DNA of 64,000 nt from Dyella sp. GSA-30 (GCF_027924605.1 NZ_AP027042.1:1093524-1157523), one strand, 5' to 3'; shown: positions 31,786-40,364, counted from the stretch's first letter. Numbers and translations are program-made. The notes: generated by a model not told the origin, from the letters alone.

Positions 31786-32559
31786 TCAGGCGTTGAAAGA
31801 ATCGTTGCGCGTCGTATTCGATGCGGCAGCTTTCTGGCGATTGGCACGGCCATTCAAGACCAGGGTATTGGCCATGATGTCGTGCAAGCCCTGGCTGCGG
31901 CGTGTCCAGGCCACCATCAGGAAACCGATGCACAGGATCAACGCGCTGATGAACTTGCCCAGATAACGGCCGAGCGCTCGCGGAAAGCCGATGCGTTGCC
32001 CATCCAGATCGGTCACCCGGATGCCCATCGCCAGCTTGCCGACCGTGGCTTGCCAGGCCGAGCTTTCGCAGAACGCGAAGTAGAGCAGCGTGACCACGCT
32101 GATCGCCAGCATGGCCGGTGTCATGGCGGAGTAGTAGGTCATCAACGACTGGACCATCTGTTGAGGGTCGTCGCGATTGGCCATCTGCGCCTGACGCAGC
32201 GCCTCACCCGCCACATCGCCACCCATGAGCTTCTGGATCAGCATATTGGGGATATAAAGCACGATGCTGTCGATGATGTACGCGACCAGGCGCTTCCAGA
32301 ACCCGGCGTAATCTTCGAGCTCGTTGATCGTCGCAGCCTGCGAAAGCGGTGGCGCGGCATACGGCGAAGATTGCATCGGCGGCGGTGCTGCCGAGGGCCG
32401 CTCGTCGGGAAACAGCACCGACAGCGGTTGCCAATCGGCCAAGCCTTCGTACCAGCCCAGATCATCGCGCGACACCTGGCCGCTACGCAGCCACTGGCGC
32501 ACATCGCCTTCCTTATACGGGCCGTGGCGCTCGCCATCGCGTCCGATCCAGACTTCCAT
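31786..32559 (-). CDS. GYF_2 / RDD domain membrane protein
   Basis: Product of 257 residues. Residues 1-52 form a GYF_2 domain (IGRDGERHGPYKEGDVRQWL, DLGWYEGLADWQPL), a soluble module that binds proline-rich peptides. A Pro-rich linker follows, then an RDD domain (about 85-245) beginning YAGFWKRLVAYIIDSIVL with at least three hydrophobic helices. RDD proteins are transporters or membrane scaffolds without a common substrate. The short gap to the lipoprotein gene is filled by a shared terminator. Confidence 0.85.
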   Translation of the reverse strand: MEVWIGRDGERHGPYKEGDVRQWLRSGQVSRDDLGWYEGLADWQPLSVLFPDERPSAAPPPMQSSPYAAPPLSQAATINELEDYAGFWKRLVAYIIDSIVLYIPNMLIQKLMGGDVAGEALRQAQMANRDDPQQMVQSLMTYYSAMTPAMLAISVVTLLYFAFCESSAWQATVGKLAMGIRVTDLDGQRIGFPRALGRYLGKFISALILCIGFLMVAWTRRSQGLHDIMANTLVLNGRANRQKAAASNTTRNDSFNA

Positions 32560-32630
32560 CGTGAGACTCCGCAGACTGGGATGAAAGTGGGGATGATGCC
32601 ATGGCTGGCGGGGGGCGAGGGAAGTGGGTT

Positions 32631-32668
32631 AGGAGTGAGTGGAGAGGAGTGAGGAGTAAGTGAGAGCG
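32631..32668 (+). repeat. GA-rich dispersed repeat, copy 1
   Basis: A 38-base run of GGAGTGAG-like units that matches 60912-60949 at 34 of 38 positions. It lies in the 131-base gap before the RDD gene and after mnmG. Its nature is unknown. Confidence 0.6.
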
Positions 32669-32690
32669 TTGCTGTCACGCCTTGCTTGGC

Positions 32691-34571
32691 TCAGGCGGCG
32701 TCCCGTCTCTTCAGGTGCACCAGCAGGAGCGAGATGGCTGCGGGTGTCACGCCGCTGATCCGTGCCGCCTGCCCGATGGTGGCGGGTTGGGTCCGCTTGA
32801 GTTTCAGCAGGACCTCGGCCGAAAGCCCGCGTACCTTGTCGTAATCGAAGCTGCCGGGGATGGCGGTATGTTCGTGCCGGCGCTGACGCTCGATCTCTTC
32901 GCGCTGGCGCTCCAGGTAACCGGCGTACTTGGTCTGTACTTCCACCTGCGCGGCGACATCTTCCTGGGCTACGGGAGGCCCCAGCTCAGTCACGGTCATC
33001 AGGCGAACGTAATCGAGTTCGGGACGGCGCAGCAGGTCGAGTGCGTTGGTTTCGCGGCTGACGGCGATGCCGAGCTGGCGCTCGATCGCCGCGCCAAGCG
33101 CGTTGCTCGGCGCGGCCCAGATGCCGCCAAGGCGCTGGGTTTCGCGTTCGACCGCTTCGCGCTTGGCGCGCAAGGCGTCGAAACGCTCTTGCGGCACCAC
33201 GCCCAATGCGTGTCCCGTTTCGGTCAGGCGCAGGTCCGCATTGTCTTCGCGCAGATGCAGGCGATATTCGGCGCGCGAGGTGAACATGCGATACGGCTCG
33301 ATGGTGCCGTTGCTGGTGAGGTCGTCGATCAGCACGCCGATGTAGGCCTCGTCGCGCCGCGGATACCAGGGCGCCTTGCCTTGTGTGGCCAGCGCGGCAT
33401 TCAGGCCGGCGATCAAGCCCTGCGCGCCGGCCTCCTCGTAGCCAGTGGTGCCGTTGATCTGGCCGGCGAAATACAGGCCAGGAACGGCCTTGGTTTCCAG
33501 CCAGGGCTGCAGGCCGCGCGGATCGAAGTAGTCGTATTCGATGGCATAGCCGGGCCGCGTGATGTGCGCGCGCTCGAAACCCTTGATCGAATGCACCAGA
33601 TCGAGCTGTACGTCATAGGGCAACGAGGTGGAAATGCCGTTCGGATAGATCTCGAACGTATCCAGGCCCTCGGGCTCGATGAAGATTTGATGCGACGACT
33701 TCTCCGCGAAACGCACCACCTTGTCTTCGATCGAGGGGCAGTAACGCGGACCGATGCCTTCGATCTGGCCGGTATAGAGCGGCGAGCGGTCGAGGGCGCC
33801 ACGGATGATGTCGTGGGTGCGCTCGGTGGTGTGGGTGATCCAGCAGCTGACCTGGCGTGGATGTTCGTCGCGCGAGCCGAGGTAGGAGAACACCGGTGCC
33901 GGATTGTCGCCGGGCTGTTCGTCCAGGCCGGTGAAGTCGATGCTGCGCAGGTCGATACGCGGCGGCGTGCCGGTCTTCAGGCGTTCGGCGGCCACCGGCA
34001 GTTCGCGCAGCTTGGTCGCGAGCGTGCTGGCGGGCGGGTCGCCGGCGCGGCCACCGGCGTACTGCGCCTGGCCGATGTGAATCTTGCCGGCGAGAAAGGT
34101 GCCGGCAGTCAGGACCACGCTGCGGGCGCGGAAGGACAGCCCCATCTGCGTGACGACACCGACGACCCGGCCGCCTTCCAGGATCAGGTCGTCGACTGCC
34201 TGCTGGAACAGCTCCAGGTTCGGCTGGGTTTCGACGATGTGGCGGATCGCTGCCTTATACAGGGCGCGGTCGGCCTGGCAGCGCGTGGCGCGCACGGCCG
34301 GCCCCTTGGAGGCATTGAGCGTGCGCCACTGGATGCCGGCGCGATCGGCCGCCCGGGCCATGGCGCCCCCCAGGGCATCGATTTCCTTGACCAGATGCCC
34401 CTTGCCGATGCCGCCGATGGCCGGGTTGCAGCTCATCTGGCCGATCGTCTCGATGTTGTGGCTGAGCAGGAGCGTGCGCGCACCGCATCGCGCCGCGGCC
34501 AGCGCGGCTTCGGTACCGGCGTGACCACCGCCGATAACGATGACGTCGTAATGGGTCGGGTGCAGCATCAT
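32691..34571 (-). CDS. mnmG: tRNA uridine-5-carboxymethylaminomethyl modification enzyme MnmG
   Basis: FAD enzyme that with MnmE modifies U34 of several tRNAs. The product is 626 residues (E. coli 629). The FAD site [17 protein letters not shown] is at the N-terminus, and the family signature [15 protein letters not shown] and the C-terminal [19 protein letters not shown] are present. Adjacent ATGs at 34571 and 34568 are both usable. In many bacteria mnmG sits near gidB or parAB; here it faces a large regulatory intergenic region instead. Confidence 0.97.
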   Translation of the reverse strand: MMLHPTHYDVIVIGGGHAGTEAALAAARCGARTLLLSHNIETIGQMSCNPAIGGIGKGHLVKEIDALGGAMARAADRAGIQWRTLNASKGPAVRATRCQADRALYKAAIRHIVETQPNLELFQQAVDDLILEGGRVVGVVTQMGLSFRARSVVLTAGTFLAGKIHIGQAQYAGGRAGDPPASTLATKLRELPVAAERLKTGTPPRIDLRSIDFTGLDEQPGDNPAPVFSYLGSRDEHPRQVSCWITHTTERTHDIIRGALDRSPLYTGQIEGIGPRYCPSIEDKVVRFAEKSSHQIFIEPEGLDTFEIYPNGISTSLPYDVQLDLVHSIKGFERAHITRPGYAIEYDYFDPRGLQPWLETKAVPGLYFAGQINGTTGYEEAGAQGLIAGLNAALATQGKAPWYPRRDEAYIGVLIDDLTSNGTIEPYRMFTSRAEYRLHLREDNADLRLTETGHALGVVPQERFDALRAKREAVERETQRLGGIWAAPSNALGAAIERQLGIAVSRETNALDLLRRPELDYVRLMTVTELGPPVAQEDVAAQVEVQTKYAGYLERQREEIERQRRHEHTAIPGSFDYDKVRGLSAEVLLKLKRTQPATIGQAARISGVTPAAISLLLVHLKRRDAA

Positions 34572-34665
34572 GGCAAGCGCTCTAAAAGTGCCCTGGCAGA
34601 GCAAAAATTGACGAAACAGGACGCCATTTTACCCCGAACCCGTAAGAGATCTCGCCCAGATGCCT

Positions 34666-34681
34666 TGGCATGGAAGCTGCT
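34666..34681 (+). promoter_or_regulatory. Sigma-54-type promoter, upstream of RNA candidate
   Basis: TGGCATGGAAGCTGCT has GG and GC ten bases apart, the spacing required for RpoN promoters (TGGCACG-N4-TTGCW), with the preceding T as well. Predicted start is near 34692. It opens with the same TGGCATGG as the promoter at 35107. Confidence 0.5.
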
Positions 34682-34691
34682 TTATCCATTT

Positions 34692-34809
34692 CGCACTTTT
34701 CCCGGGCAGAAGCTGCGCGGAAACGCGCGCCGAGATCGAACGGACAGGGGTTCGATTGCGTGCTGGGAGAGGAAGCAAGACGGCGTCCTTCGGGACGCCG
34801 TCGGTTTTT
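34692..34809 (+). ncRNA. Candidate small RNA with GGA-loop hairpins
   Basis: No convincing gene is here, but a run of hairpins ends in an intrinsic terminator. They are GCGCG-GAAA-CGCGC (34715-34728), ATCGAAC-GGACAGGG-GTTCGAT (34735-34756), TGCT-GGGAGAGGA-AGCA (34761-34777) and the terminator GACGGCGTCC-TTCG-GGACGCCGTC with TTTTT (34779-34809). GGA occurs five times, three of them within hairpin loops, as in RsmY/RsmZ/CsrB-type RNAs that bind CsrA/RsmA. A sigma-54-type promoter lies just upstream. The existence of the transcript is inferred. Confidence 0.45.
34779..34809 (+). terminator. Intrinsic terminator on plus strand, no gene upstream
   Basis: A perfect 10-bp stem with the stable TTCG tetraloop and GGTTTTT. 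The only divergent gene upstream is mnmG on the other strand, so it must end some plus-strand transcript from within the gap. Confidence 0.88.
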
Positions 34810-34820
34810 GTAGGGCAGAA

Positions 34821-34856
34821 AAGCAGAAAGGCCGCTATTTAGCGGCCTTTCTGCTT
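34821..34856. terminator. 16-bp perfect hairpin
   Basis: AAGCAGAAAGGCCGCT / AGCGGCCTTTCTGCTT around ATTT. On the minus strand it is followed by TTTCTG, on the plus strand by TGTT. It is a likely terminator for either strand, only 12 bases after the previous one. Confidence 0.7.
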
Positions 34857-34863
34857 TGTTAGA

Positions 34864-34926
34864 TCTGACGCCTGGCGGTCTCAGGAACAGGGGGAATCCA
34901 GGATGACCGTGTTGCCAGGCGTCAGA
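34864..34926. repeat. 13-bp inverted repeat enclosing a structured 37-base core
   Basis: TCTGACGCCTGGC at 34864-34876 pairs perfectly with 34914-34926. Inside, GGTC (34877-34880) can pair with GACC (34905-34908), leaving a loop with three GGA triplets. It is probably a structured RNA element, function unknown. A tiny reading frame of 23 codons starts inside it at 34903. Confidence 0.6.
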
Positions 34927-35047
34927 AACCGAAAAATCTGCCGGGGATCGGCGCACAAAAACCGCTCCGCGTGATGCGGATATTTACCCTCTGAGCGTGA
35001 ACATGGGGTGACTAAAACGCTAATTTGTGCCGGTTGGGGGCAAGACG

Positions 35048-35062
35048 TGACGCATTACGTCA
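35048..35062. promoter_or_regulatory. TGACG-N5-CGTCA palindrome, possible activator site
   Basis: Perfect 5-bp arms, centred about 78 bases before the predicted sigma-54 start site. This is where a bacterial enhancer-binding protein dimer could sit, but the regulator is unknown. Confidence 0.3.
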
Positions 35063-35087
35063 GTTTGCGCAGCCTCACTCAGGAAAG

Positions 35088-35103
35088 CGTGATTTACATC
35101 ACA
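35088..35103. promoter_or_regulatory. CRP/Clp-type site
   Basis: GTGA at 35089-35092 and TCACA at 35099-35103 are six bases apart, matching the CRP/Clp consensus TGTGA-N6-TCACA at nine of ten positions. It abuts the -24 element of the sigma-54 promoter, so binding would affect polymerase or activator access. Confidence 0.55.
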
Positions 35104-35106
35104 TTC

Positions 35107-35122
35107 TGGCATGGGCGTTGCA
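35107..35122 (+). promoter_or_regulatory. Sigma-54-type promoter of the 61-residue protein gene
   Basis: TGGCATGGGCGTTGCA agrees with the RpoN consensus at all key positions: preceding C, GG at -24, GC at -12 and exact spacing. Predicted start is near 35133, giving a leader of 28 bases that includes the AGGGGGA ribosome site. Confidence 0.65.
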
Positions 35123-35160
35123 TTCGTCCCCTTACAAGACAAGTTCTAGGGGGACGTGCC

Positions 35161-35346
35161 ATGGAGTACTCGCTGGATTTGCAGCCTGTTTATACGCATC
35201 ACGATCTGCTGATCGAGATGGGACGTGTGGAAATGGCGATGGACCGTTTGCAGGCGCGTAGCGCGCAGGAAAACCTTTCCTTGCGCCCGCGACTGGAGAC
35301 CCGCATGAAGCAGCTGCGCCACGCCTTGGAAGAATTGCCGGTCTGA
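35161..35346 (+). CDS. Small 61-residue protein under sigma-54-type promoter
   Basis: Starts at the ATG after AGGGGGACGTGCC. The product is acidic-to-neutral and mostly helical: an N-terminal strand-like part (MEYSLDLQPVYTHHDLLI), then heptad-patterned MGRVEMAMDRLQARS and ETRMKQLRHALEELPV, which could form a small coiled coil. There is no signal or membrane segment and no family I recognise. It is followed by a strong terminator, so it is transcribed alone. A sigma-54-type promoter and a CRP-type site precede it, suggesting regulation by nutrient, surface or motility signals. Confidence 0.7.
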   Translation: MEYSLDLQPVYTHHDLLIEMGRVEMAMDRLQARSAQENLSLRPRLETRMKQLRHALEELPV

Positions 35347-35386
35347 ATGACCGGCCCCGCGTAACAGCCGAAACCTGTTTGACTTA

Positions 35387-35435
35387 CGCCCGGGTGTAGC
35401 CGTCTTCGGACGCGCTGCACTCGGGCGATTTTTTT
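35387..35435 (+). terminator. Terminator of the 61-residue protein gene
   Basis: CGCCCGGGTG (35387-35396) pairs with CACTCGGGCG (35418-35427), with an inner CGTC-TTCG-GACG hairpin, then seven T. Strong intrinsic terminator. Confidence 0.9.
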
Positions 35436-35480
35436 GGGAGTGGCTTCGGGCGAATCCCGAACAACCTCAACGTTTCCTAT

Positions 35481-35607
35481 CGTCATCCCGGCGCAGGCCG
35501 GGACCCAGTGACTTCGGTTTTCAGTTTTCGCGATAGAGCGGATTGTTGTTGGCTCTCGAGACAACCGACAACAAAGCCACTGGGTCCCGGCCTGCGCCGG
35601 GATGACG
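35481..35607. repeat. 127-bp MITE-like element, copy B
   Basis: Perfect 30-bp terminal inverted repeats (35481-35510 and 35578-35607), starting CGTCATCCCGGCGCAGGCCG. Same length as the element at 16654-16780, with a related inner part in the opposite orientation. It lies between the small gene and the end of pepN. No coding capacity. Confidence 0.88.
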
Positions 35608-35633
35608 GCTAGGGAAGGCTTTTCAGGGCTCCC

Positions 35634-38279
35634 TCAATCACCCAGCATGCTGCGCACGATCTCACCAAGATTGCGCGACAGCGTCCCTTCTTCGGCCAAA
35701 CCAGCGATAGCCGCGCGCGCCGCGTCGCGCCGCACAGGCTCCAGCCGCCGCCAGCCATTGAGTACCGTGGCCAGACGGGCAGCGACCTGCGGATTGAGCG
35801 CATCGAGTTCGCGCAGGCGTTCGGCCAGATAGCGATAGCCCGCACCATCGGCGCGATGAAAGCCGCTGGGATTGCCGCGTGCCCAGCTACCGAGCAGCGC
35901 GTTGACGCGGTTGGGGTTCTTCAACGTAAAGGCGGGGTCGTTGGCCAGCGACTGGACTCGCTCGAGCACGGCATCGCCGGGCAGTTGTGCCTGTACGGCA
36001 AACCACTTGTCCATAGCGAGCGGATCGCCGGCATGATGCTGGCGGAAACGAGCCAGCGCATCGGCAGCCTGCGGCGCCTGGCTGCGCACCAGCACCGACA
36101 GTGCGGCGAGGCGGTCGGTCATCGTGGGCGCGTGTGCGCACTGCGCGGCCGCAGCGATCAGCGCATGGTTGTTATCGACCAACGACCACAGATCGAGCAC
36201 GCGTTTCTTCAGGCGGCGCTGCGCCTGACTGGCGGCGTCGAGGTTGCGATTGGTCTGTGCTGCCAGCGTGTCGTAGCGCCGTTGCAGTTCAGAGGTGCCG
36301 AGGCGTTCGGCAAGTCGGCGTTGCAGTGCCTGGCGGGTCGCATGAATACGCGAGGGATCGATATCGTGCTCGCGCTCGGCCAGCTCGATTTCGCCCGGCG
36401 GCGTCAGCAGGTCGGCGAGCAGGGCGTCATCGAGGCCGCCGCGCTCGAACAGATCGGCCAGCGCGTCGCACCATGCCTGTACCGCGACGTCGTCCCCGTT
36501 GTCACGAAGCGCGTCGTACGCGCGTGCGGCCAGTTGCTGCCCGGCCTCCCAGCGGTTGAAACCGTCGACGTCGTGGCGCAGCAACAAGGCCAGCTCGGCC
36601 GGCGAGTAATCGCATTCCAGGATCGCCGGGGCGGAGAAGCCACGCAGTAGCGACGGCACCGGTGCCGCGTCGACATGTTGGAAAACGAACGATTGCTCCG
36701 CCCGATCCAGCACAACGACGCGCTCGGTAGCGCCGTCTTCGCTATCGCCAAGGTGTAGCGCAAGCATGGCGCCGTCCTGACCGAACAGGGCCAGCTTCAC
36801 CGGTATCGGCAGGGCCGACTTCTGCGCCTGCCCTGGTGTCGGTGCGGTGTGCTGTTTCAAGACCAGGGTGTAGCTGCGTGCGTTTGCGTCGTAGCGGCCA
36901 TGGGCCTTGATGCGTGGCGTACCGGCCTGGCCGTACCAGGCCAGATAGGGCGTGAGATCGATATGGTTGGCTTCGCCCAACGCGCCGAGGAAGTCCTCCA
37001 GGGTCGCGGCGCGGCCGTCGTTTCGCGCGAAATACAGATCCATGCCGCGGCGGAAGCCGTCCTTGCCGAGTTTGCCGGCAAGCATGCGCACCAGTTCGGA
37101 GCCCTTCTCGTAGACCGTCGCGGTATAGAAGTTGTTGATCTCCTGATACTGCGCAGGGCGCACCGGATGCGCCAGCGGACCGGCGTCTTCGGGAAACTGC
37201 GCGCGACGCAGCAGGGCGACATCCTCGATGCGTTTGAGCGCCGCCGAGTTCATGTCCGCCGAGAACTGCTGCTCGCGGAACACGGTCAAGCCCTCCTTGA
37301 GACTCAACTGGAACCAGTCGCGACAGGTGACGCGGTTACCGCTCCAGTTGTGGAAGTACTCGTGCGCCACCACGGCTTCGACGGCGCGGTACTCGTCGTC
37401 GGTCGTGCTGTCAGGGTCGGCCAACAGATACTTCGCGTTGAAAATATTGAGGCCCTTGTTCTCCATCGCACCCATGTTGAAGTCGTGCGTGGCCACGACA
37501 TGGAAGACATCCAGATCGTAGTTGCGGCCATAGGCCTGCTCGTCCCAGCGCATCGAGCGTTCCAGCGCATCCATGGCGTAATGGCAGCGTTCGATGGCGT
37601 CTGCTTCGGCCCATATCACCAGCGTGACCGCGCGGCTGTCGGCGGTCGTGTAGTCGCGCTCGATCTTCTCGAGGCGCCCGGCGACCAGGGCGAACAGATA
37701 GCTGGGCTTGGGATGCGGGTCGACAAAGCGCGCCCAATGACGACCGCCCTCCAGCTCGCCGGCGCCATCGGGATTGCCGCCGGCAAGCAGTACCGGAAAG
37801 CGCGCGCGGTCGGCGCGCAGCGTGACCGTATAGCTGGCCAGTACGTCAGGCCGATCCGGGAAATACGTGATGTGGCGAAACCCTTCGGCCTCGCATTGGG
37901 TCAGCAGAAAACCGGTGTCACGCGTGCCGGAGAGGTACAGGCCTTCCAGCGCGGTATTGTTCGCCGGGTCCAGACGCACGCGCGTTTCGAGCACGCTGCC
38001 GTCCTCGGCGCCATCGACCTCGAGCATCTGGTCCGCATAGCGATAGGCCGAGGGATCCAGGGCCTTGCCGTCGAGGGCGATCGAAAGCAGCTCCAGGCCT
38101 TCGCCATCCAAGCGCAGTGACGAGGTGGCGTCACCGCGCCTAAGCGTCAGGCGCGAAAGCACCTCGGTGCGGTCGATGGCCAGATCGAACTCCAGTTCGA
38201 CGCGTTCTACCCGCCATGCGGGCGCTTGGTATTGGCTGAGCAGGATCGGCGACGTGGGGCTATCGGGGCGTGCATTCAT
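35634..38279 (-). CDS. pepN: Aminopeptidase N
   Basis: Zn-dependent M1 aminopeptidase of 881 residues (E. coli 870) that removes N-terminal residues from peptides in the cytosol. The exopeptidase motif GAMEN is near 266, the zinc site HEYFHNWSGNRV near 306 (HExxH), with the third ligand Glu in KEGLTVFREQQF 18-20 residues on. The C-terminal half is the helical superhelix of PepN. The ATG at 38279 starts MNARPDSPTSPI. No paralog nearby. Confidence 0.97.
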   Translation of the reverse strand: MNARPDSPTSPILLSQYQAPAWRVERVELEFDLAIDRTEVLSRLTLRRGDATSSLRLDGEGLELLSIALDGKALDPSAYRYADQMLEVDGAEDGSVLETRVRLDPANNTALEGLYLSGTRDTGFLLTQCEAEGFRHITYFPDRPDVLASYTVTLRADRARFPVLLAGGNPDGAGELEGGRHWARFVDPHPKPSYLFALVAGRLEKIERDYTTADSRAVTLVIWAEADAIERCHYAMDALERSMRWDEQAYGRNYDLDVFHVVATHDFNMGAMENKGLNIFNAKYLLADPDSTTDDEYRAVEAVVAHEYFHNWSGNRVTCRDWFQLSLKEGLTVFREQQFSADMNSAALKRIEDVALLRRAQFPEDAGPLAHPVRPAQYQEINNFYTATVYEKGSELVRMLAGKLGKDGFRRGMDLYFARNDGRAATLEDFLGALGEANHIDLTPYLAWYGQAGTPRIKAHGRYDANARSYTLVLKQHTAPTPGQAQKSALPIPVKLALFGQDGAMLALHLGDSEDGATERVVVLDRAEQSFVFQHVDAAPVPSLLRGFSAPAILECDYSPAELALLLRHDVDGFNRWEAGQQLAARAYDALRDNGDDVAVQAWCDALADLFERGGLDDALLADLLTPPGEIELAEREHDIDPSRIHATRQALQRRLAERLGTSELQRRYDTLAAQTNRNLDAASQAQRRLKKRVLDLWSLVDNNHALIAAAAQCAHAPTMTDRLAALSVLVRSQAPQAADALARFRQHHAGDPLAMDKWFAVQAQLPGDAVLERVQSLANDPAFTLKNPNRVNALLGSWARGNPSGFHRADGAGYRYLAERLRELDALNPQVAARLATVLNGWRRLEPVRRDAARAAIAGLAEEGTLSRNLGEIVRSMLGD

Positions 38280-38346
38280 GGGGGATTCGAAACGGGAACG
38301 AGTAGGTCAGGCTAACATGCGGTGCTTTGGTGCCAGGAACAAGGCT

Positions 38347-39357
38347 ATGACTGCTTTCAGCATCGCGCGAGATCGTTTGGGACTCCATGAAATCGCCATC
38401 CTGGGCGACCCGGAGCGGCAACGGCAGGTACGCATCGTCAGCCGCGGCGCGGCGGTTATCGGCATCGAGATCGCGCATGAGGGCAGTACGTTCCAGCTGG
38501 CCGACGGCTATCGCGACCTGGCGGAAGTGGAGCAGCGCCCGGGTTCGCGCTATGCCGTGATGGCGCCGTTCGCCAACCGCATCAAGGACGCCCTCTACCG
38601 CTTCGACGGGCAGACCTACGATCTTGCGCCCGGCGCCGAGGGCGGCAAGCGGGAGTCTCGCCACGGCTTCTTGCGCGATCAGGAATTTACGCTCGAGCGC
38701 CTGGACGCCGATGCCACCGGCGCGCACGCCGTTTTCGTCAATCGCAGCATCCGTCCGGGTGTGCATGCGGGCTATCCGTTCGCCATCGATGTCAGCGTGC
38801 ATTACGTCCTCAATGCGAGTGGGCTCGAAGTAGTGGCCAGCATGCGTAACGTCGGCGAACAGGCCGCGCCGTGCTTCTTCGGCTGGCATCCGTATTTTCG
38901 TGTCGCCGATGGCGCAGTCGACGCCTGGGAGCTGCAGGTGCCGGCCAGTCTGCTGATACGTACCGATGCGAACTTCATCCCGCTACCGGGCGACGAAGCA
39001 TATGCCGCGCTGGAAGACGAGCCGGCGATGGATTTTCGCAAGTGGCGTCGCATCGGTACGACCGAACTCAATCATGGTTATGCCGGTTTGCATGCGGATG
39101 CCGATGGCCGCGCGCGCACCCGCGTACGCGATCCGAACACCGGGTTGACGGTGGCGATGTGGCAGACCCGCGGCATCGTACTCGCTTTCACCGCCGACAC
39201 CGTGCCGCGCGATGCACGTCGCGCGATCGCGCTTGAGCCGATGGAGAGCATGTCCGACGCATTCAATCGCGAGGACTGCGCCGCGGCCATCCGTCTGGAA
39301 CCCGGTGCAGAACGCCTCTTCCATTGCGGCATCGAGATCGAGAACCAGCACGCATGA
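38347..39357 (+). CDS. Aldose 1-epimerase family protein
   Basis: Beta-sandwich mutarotase-like enzyme of 336 residues. It starts at the ATG at 38347 (MTAFSIARDRLGLHEI); an in-frame extension upstream is antisense to pepN and rejected. Family residues: ANRIKDALYRFDG near 78, the first catalytic-type His in SRHGFLRDQEF near 107, FGWHPYF near 179 and the acid in IALEPMESMSDAFN near 300. Substrate is an aldose or a hexose phosphate; the family includes galactose mutarotases and YeaD-type enzymes. Its stop overlaps the next start by 4 bases. Confidence 0.86.
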   Translation: MTAFSIARDRLGLHEIAILGDPERQRQVRIVSRGAAVIGIEIAHEGSTFQLADGYRDLAEVEQRPGSRYAVMAPFANRIKDALYRFDGQTYDLAPGAEGGKRESRHGFLRDQEFTLERLDADATGAHAVFVNRSIRPGVHAGYPFAIDVSVHYVLNASGLEVVASMRNVGEQAAPCFFGWHPYFRVADGAVDAWELQVPASLLIRTDANFIPLPGDEAYAALEDEPAMDFRKWRRIGTTELNHGYAGLHADADGRARTRVRDPNTGLTVAMWQTRGIVLAFTADTVPRDARRAIALEPMESMSDAFNREDCAAAIRLEPGAERLFHCGIEIENQHA

Positions 39358-40304
39358 GTCAGCATCTGCCCACCTTCGCGCAGATTCGCGATGCCGCCGC
39401 ACGCATTGCCCCGCATGCCACCGTGACCCCGGTCCTGCGCAGTGCGGTACTCGAGAAGCTGGCCGGCGCCGAGCTGCACTTCAAATGCGAAAACCTGCAG
39501 CGCGGCGGTGCCTTCAAGTTTCGCGGCGCATGTAATGCCGTGTGGTCGCTCGATGAAGCCAAGGCTGCGCGCGGCGTAGTGACCCATTCTTCCGGCAATC
39601 ACGGCAATGCCCTGGCCATGGCGGCAGCGACGCGCGGCATCCCCGCGCACGTCGTCGTTCCCGAAGGCGCGGTGCGCGCCAAGCTGGAGGCGATCGTTCG
39701 TGCGGGCGCGATCCTGCATCGATGTGAAGCGACCCAGGCAGCGCGTGAGGCGACTGCGGCGCACATTCAAGAAGAGACCGGTGCCGAACTGGTGCATCCG
39801 TATGCCGATGCGCGTGTCATGGCCGGACAGGGAACGCTGGTACTGGAGCTGATGCAACAGGTCGGCGGTCTCGATGCGTTGATCACGCCGGTGGGTGGTG
39901 GTGGCCTGGCTTCCGGTTGCGCGATTGCAGCGCATGGCCTTCGTCCCGGGCTGTCCCTCTATGCGGCCGAACCGGAAGGCGCCGACGATACTGCCCGTTC
40001 GCTGGCGCAGGGCCGACGCGTTGAGCCGTTCGTGCCACACACCTTGTGCGATGGATTGCGCACGCTGGTGGGCGCGCCCAACTTCGAGGCTCTGCGTTCG
40101 CATGGCGTCGAGGTGGTAACCGTCAGCGACGCCGAAACGGTGGCCGCGATGAAGCTTCTGTGGGCCGAGCTCAAGCTGATCGTCGAAGTATCCAGCGCTA
40201 CCGTGCTTGCCGCGGTGCTCAAGCAGCGCGAACGTTTTGCCGGACGACGCATCGGCTTGGTGTTGACGGGCGGCAATGTCGATCTGAGCGACCTGCCCTG
40301 GTAG
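39354..40304 (+). CDS. Serine/threonine dehydratase family PLP enzyme
   Basis: Fold-type II PLP enzyme of 316 residues. The Schiff-base Lys is in GGAFKFRGACNA near 53, the substrate loop is SSGNHGNALA near 80, and the phosphate-binding glycine loop GGGGLASG is near 184. Length and lack of a C-terminal ACT-like domain fit catabolic threonine dehydratase or serine racemase rather than IlvA. It is translationally coupled (ATGA overlap) to the epimerase gene. Whether it removes threonine or serine, or racemises serine, cannot be read from sequence. Confidence 0.86.
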   Translation: MSQHLPTFAQIRDAAARIAPHATVTPVLRSAVLEKLAGAELHFKCENLQRGGAFKFRGACNAVWSLDEAKAARGVVTHSSGNHGNALAMAAATRGIPAHVVVPEGAVRAKLEAIVRAGAILHRCEATQAAREATAAHIQEETGAELVHPYADARVMAGQGTLVLELMQQVGGLDALITPVGGGGLASGCAIAAHGLRPGLSLYAAEPEGADDTARSLAQGRRVEPFVPHTLCDGLRTLVGAPNFEALRSHGVEVVTVSDAETVAAMKLLWAELKLIVEVSSATVLAAVLKQRERFAGRRIGLVLTGGNVDLSDLPW

Positions 40305-40364
40305 CAATCAAAACTTGCGCTGGGCATTCGACCCATCGCGTACACAAAGCATTCACGTCTTCAG

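Noticed and set aside
34740-34760. GGGGTTCGATT resembling a tRNA T-loop
   Set aside because: Flanking bases do not form a T-stem, and there is no acceptor stem, anticodon arm or CCA.
34660-34842. A 60-codon frame over the candidate RNA
   Set aside because: No ribosome site, it runs through the terminator hairpin, and the residues show no pattern; the hairpins are a better explanation.
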